Shown here: positions 5,679 through 7,487 of the stretch, in pieces
Layout: each line of letters begins with the position of its first letter
Numbering within the stretch: the first letter of the stretch is position 1
Translations under genes and position numbers: made by a program
The notes under the pieces: generated by a model
Told to the model about the DNA's origin: nothing
Databases searched by the model: none
What the model saw: only the letters and a program-made list of their open reading frames with translations
Assembly: GCA_036823295.1 (NCBI GenBank)
Contig: DAISGD010000091.1
Location: 1 to 7,487, forward strand
DNA: 7,487 nt
Origin: UBA4742 sp002403895
Lineage (GTDB): Bacteria > Actinomycetota > Acidimicrobiia > Acidimicrobiales > Acidimicrobilacustridaceae
Direction: 5' to 3'

Positions 5679-6529
5679 GCGACGCGCCGGCCCTGCACCT
5701 GCGGCCCAAGGCCTGGCTGCTGCTGGGCGTGGCGTCGGTGCTGGGCTTGGTGGCCTTCGGCTGGCCGCTCCTGGTCCGGCCGTTGGGCAGCGAGAACCTG
5801 GCCCACAGTGCCGACGCGCCGTGGATCTTCGTGGCCCTCCTGCCGTTGCTGCTGGCCATCGTCGTGTCGGAGATCGCCGAGGGCTCCCTCGACGCCAAGG
5901 CGGTCGCCCTGCTCGGGGTGCTGGCCGCCTGCGGGTGTGCCATGCGCCTGCCGGGCGGCGTGTCGGGCTTCGAGCCGGTGTTCTTCCTGCTCATCCCGTC
6001 GGGCCGGGTGCTGGGGCGGGGCTTCGGCTTCGTGCTCGGGGCCCTGACCATCTTCGCCTCGGCCCTCATCACTGGCGGGGTGGGACCGTGGCTGCCGTTC
6101 CAGATGTTCGGCGCGGCCTGGGTGGGGTTCTTCGCCGGCTGCCTGCCCCCGGCGCGGGGCCGGCGGGAAATCGTCGTGCTGGCTGGCTACGGCTTCGTCG
6201 CGGGGCTGGCCTACGGGCTCCTCTTGGACTTCTGGTTCTGGCCGTTCGGTTCCAGCTCGGGGACGAACGTCACTTTCGTGGCCGGGGCCTCCACCGTCGA
6301 GAACCTCCAGCGGTTCTGGGCCTTCCATGTCACCACCGCCCTGGGGTGGGACCTGCAGCGGGCCATCACCAACGCGGTGCTGATCTTGCTGGTGGGCCGA
6401 CCGGTGTTGGCCGCGCTGCGGCGGGTGTCACGCCGAGCTGCGTTCGGCGCCCCCGTGCACTTCGCATCGACCGCATCGACGGCACCGACCCGGCCGGCAG
6501 GCGCCACGGCGAGCCGAAGACCTAGCTGA
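5675..6529 (+). CDS. ECF transporter S component, CbrT-like (predicted cobalamin/corrinoid binding)
   Basis: Membrane subunit that binds the vitamin and delivers it through the T component. The 284-residue protein has hydrophobic segments at about 13-32, 50-66, 74-90, 113-133, 137-156, 166-186 and 230-247. The stretch GFEPVFFLLIPSGRVLG (98-114) and the Gly/Trp-rich GGVGPWLPFQMFGAAWVGFFAG (134-155) match my memory of actinobacterial CbrT-type S components, which are assigned to B12. ATG 5675 overlaps the ATPase stop as ATGA. It is the last gene of the riboswitch-controlled operon. The tail after 257 is Ala/Thr/Pro/Ser-rich without motif, and its last codons overlap the stop of the opposing channel-like gene. 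S component is well supported. Cobalamin rather than another vitamin rests on the riboswitch, the anchored DUF4430-like protein and the adjacent cobO and cbiZ; cobinamide uptake is equally possible. Confidence 0.88.
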   Translation: MSDAPALHLRPKAWLLLGVASVLGLVAFGWPLLVRPLGSENLAHSADAPWIFVALLPLLLAIVVSEIAEGSLDAKAVALLGVLAACGCAMRLPGGVSGFEPVFFLLIPSGRVLGRGFGFVLGALTIFASALITGGVGPWLPFQMFGAAWVGFFAGCLPPARGRREIVVLAGYGFVAGLAYGLLLDFWFWPFGSSSGTNVTFVAGASTVENLQRFWAFHVTTALGWDLQRAITNAVLILLVGRPVLAALRRVSRRAAFGAPVHFASTASTAPTRPAGATASRRPS

Positions 6530-7196
6530 GGATGTTGACCGCCCGGGCGGCGACCAGAGCCACCGTGATGAAGGCGGAGGCCGACTGCGCCATCATCAGC
6601 AACTTGGCCCACGTGGTGAGCGGCATGGTGTCGGTGGGGCTGAAGGCGGTGCAGTTGGTGAACGAGAAATAGAGGTAGTCCACGAAGTTGGGCAGCCACG
6701 GATCTTTGAACACGTCGGGGCTGGCCTGCTGGGGGAAAAGGAAGTCGCGATTGGCTTCGGTGTTCTGGTGGCGGGACACCGGGCCGCCGCCGTCGAGCTC
6801 CCAGTACCAAAGGGAGAACACGATCACGAACGTGCCCCACACGGCGAAGGCGGAGCGCACCAGGGCGTTGCCGGTGACGGTGCCGCCATCGATGAGGTAG
6901 CGCACGAGCAGGGCCAGCGACGCCAGGTTGGCGACGGAGATGAGGGCGATGAGGCCCACGGTGATGGCCCGGATGCGACTGCTGTTGCGCACGCGCCGAT
7001 CGGTGTTGGTCAGCGCCAGGGGGATGGCGGCCGCCATCTCGAGGACGGGCAGGATCCACCGCGGGCCGACGACCAGGTTCGCCGGCAGGACCAGGTACAA
7101 CGCGAGGGCGCAGCCGATGGCGACGGTGGCCGGCCACCGCGATTCGAGCGGCGGGTTCTTGGCGGGGGGCAGGCCCGGAGCGGGCGAGGTGGCCAC
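6522..7196 (-). CDS. Ion-channel-like membrane protein with atypical pore loop
   Basis: A 224-residue membrane protein with hydrophobic segments at about 23-41, 47-64, 77-100, 113-131 and 195-222. Between the last two lies a re-entrant-looking stretch: PWLPNFVDYLYFSFTNCTAFSPTDTMPLTTWAKLLMMAQS (166-205, key features Y174-FSFTN-TAFSPTD). This layout of pore helix, loop and final helix resembles two-transmembrane potassium channel domains. However, the loop reads TAFSPTD where K+ channels have TVGYGD, so potassium selectivity is not supported. GTG 7196 is chosen because it removes an Arg/Pro-rich, gene-overlapping extension and sits six bases after a TANNNT element. Divergent from the dehydrogenase (83-base gap) and tail-to-tail with the S component, sharing eight bases. 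No link to B12 is visible. The function could equally be structural or transport of another solute. Confidence 0.75.
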   Translation of the reverse strand: MATSPAPGLPPAKNPPLESRWPATVAIGCALALYLVLPANLVVGPRWILPVLEMAAAIPLALTNTDRRVRNSSRIRAITVGLIALISVANLASLALLVRYLIDGGTVTGNALVRSAFAVWGTFVIVFSLWYWELDGGGPVSRHQNTEANRDFLFPQQASPDVFKDPWLPNFVDYLYFSFTNCTAFSPTDTMPLTTWAKLLMMAQSASAFITVALVAARAVNILS

Positions 7197-7202
7197 CGTC
7201 GG

Positions 7203-7208
7203 ACGGTA
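7203..7208 (-). promoter_or_regulatory. Candidate -10 element of a leaderless promoter for the channel-like gene
   Basis: Read on the minus strand this is TACCGT, matching TANNNT, followed by exactly six bases (CCGACG) and the GTG start at 7196. No Shine-Dalgarno is seen before that GTG. The spacing equals that of cobO, which supports both the promoter and the chosen start. No convincing -35 is visible. Confidence 0.45.
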
Positions 7209-7267
7209 TCGCCTGCGCCCTGGACCATCGGGGACGCCCTCGCTCGATGCGGGGTACCCAACCGTGC

Positions 7268-7273
7268 CAGGAT
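7268..7273 (+). promoter_or_regulatory. Candidate -10 element of a leaderless promoter for the dehydrogenase gene
   Basis: CAGGAT differs from TANNNT only in the first base and is followed by six bases (GCGGTC) and the GTG start at 7280. The same six-base spacing occurs before cobO and the divergent channel-like gene. There is no Shine-Dalgarno and no clear -35. Confidence 0.35.
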
Positions 7274-7279
7274 GCGGTC

Positions 7280-7487
7280 GTGTCCGGTCCCGCCACCGTG
7301 TTCGTGACCCGGTCGCTGCCGGCACCGGGGGTCCAGCCGTTGGTGGCCGCGGGCCTGCGCGTCGTCCACCGGGACGTCGACTCGCCTCCGCCTCGGACGG
7401 AGTTGCTGGCCGGTGTGGCCGAGGCCGGTGCCCTGTTGTGCCTGCTGAGCGAGCGCATCGATGCCGAGCTGCTCGACGCCGCACCCC
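7280..7487 (+). CDS. D-isomer-specific 2-hydroxyacid dehydrogenase (glyoxylate/hydroxypyruvate reductase type), N-terminal fragment
   Basis: The first 69 codons of a gene cut by the right edge. The protein opens with TVFVTRSLPAPGVQPLVAAG (6-25) and continues with VAEAGALLCLLSERIDAELLDAAP (46-69), the start of the substrate-binding domain in NAD(P)H-dependent glyoxylate, hydroxypyruvate and D-glycerate dehydrogenases. Such enzymes reduce 2-keto acids to D-2-hydroxy acids in the cytoplasm. The catalytic Arg-Glu-His residues and the Rossmann Gly motif lie beyond the window, so exact substrate and activity cannot be judged. GTG 7280 places TVFVTR near the N-terminus as in the family and follows a leaderless-type -10. 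Divergent from the channel-like gene; no functional tie to the B12 genes is visible. Confidence 0.85.
   Translation, partial: MSGPATVFVTRSLPAPGVQPLVAAGLRVVHRDVDSPPPRTELLAGVAEAGALLCLLSERIDAELLDAAP

Noticed and set aside
7197..7484. N-terminal extension of the channel-like gene up to 7484
   Set aside because: It is Arg/Pro-rich, lacks hydrophobic segments and lies antisense to the clearly coding dehydrogenase start.

Overview
The window is GC-rich, with mixed GTG/ATG starts, tightly overlapping genes and leaderless-type promoters. This fits an actinobacterium. The ECF transporter with a fused double ATPase also fits, and I lean towards Acidimicrobiia, but the sequence alone does not fix the class. 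Most of the window is a corrinoid (vitamin B12) salvage and uptake locus.

Layout from left to right: (1) minus strand, about 771 to beyond the left edge: CbiZ, adenosylcobinamide amidohydrolase, with an 18-bp tandem-repeat tail at the edge. (2) A 266-base divergent gap. (3) Plus strand 1038-1631: CobO/BtuR-type cob(I)alamin adenosyltransferase, probably from a leaderless promoter. (4) 1691-1923: a cobalamin riboswitch with a visible core, B12 box, candidate kissing loop and a hairpin that buries the next Shine-Dalgarno. (5) A four-gene riboswitch-controlled operon, 1937-6529: a secreted, C-terminally anchored protein with a transcobalamin-like (DUF4430-type) domain, then an ECF transporter T component, a fused double ATPase and an S component of CbrT type. 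The transporter genes are joined by a 5-nt gap and two ATGA overlaps. (6) Minus strand 7196-6522: a small channel-like membrane protein that overlaps the S component tail to tail. (7) Plus strand from 7280 off the right edge: the N-terminus of a D-2-hydroxyacid dehydrogenase of the glyoxylate/hydroxypyruvate reductase type.

Proposed joint function: the anchored surface protein captures corrinoid outside the membrane, the ECF complex imports it under riboswitch feedback, CobO adds the adenosyl ligand, and CbiZ opens adenosylcobinamide (or related incomplete corrinoids) to adenosylcobyric acid for rebuilding. CbiZ, CobO, the riboswitch and the ECF modules are recognised from sequence. The capture role of the anchored protein is inference from its domain and position, and is the most novel part of the window. 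The last two genes appear unrelated to B12.
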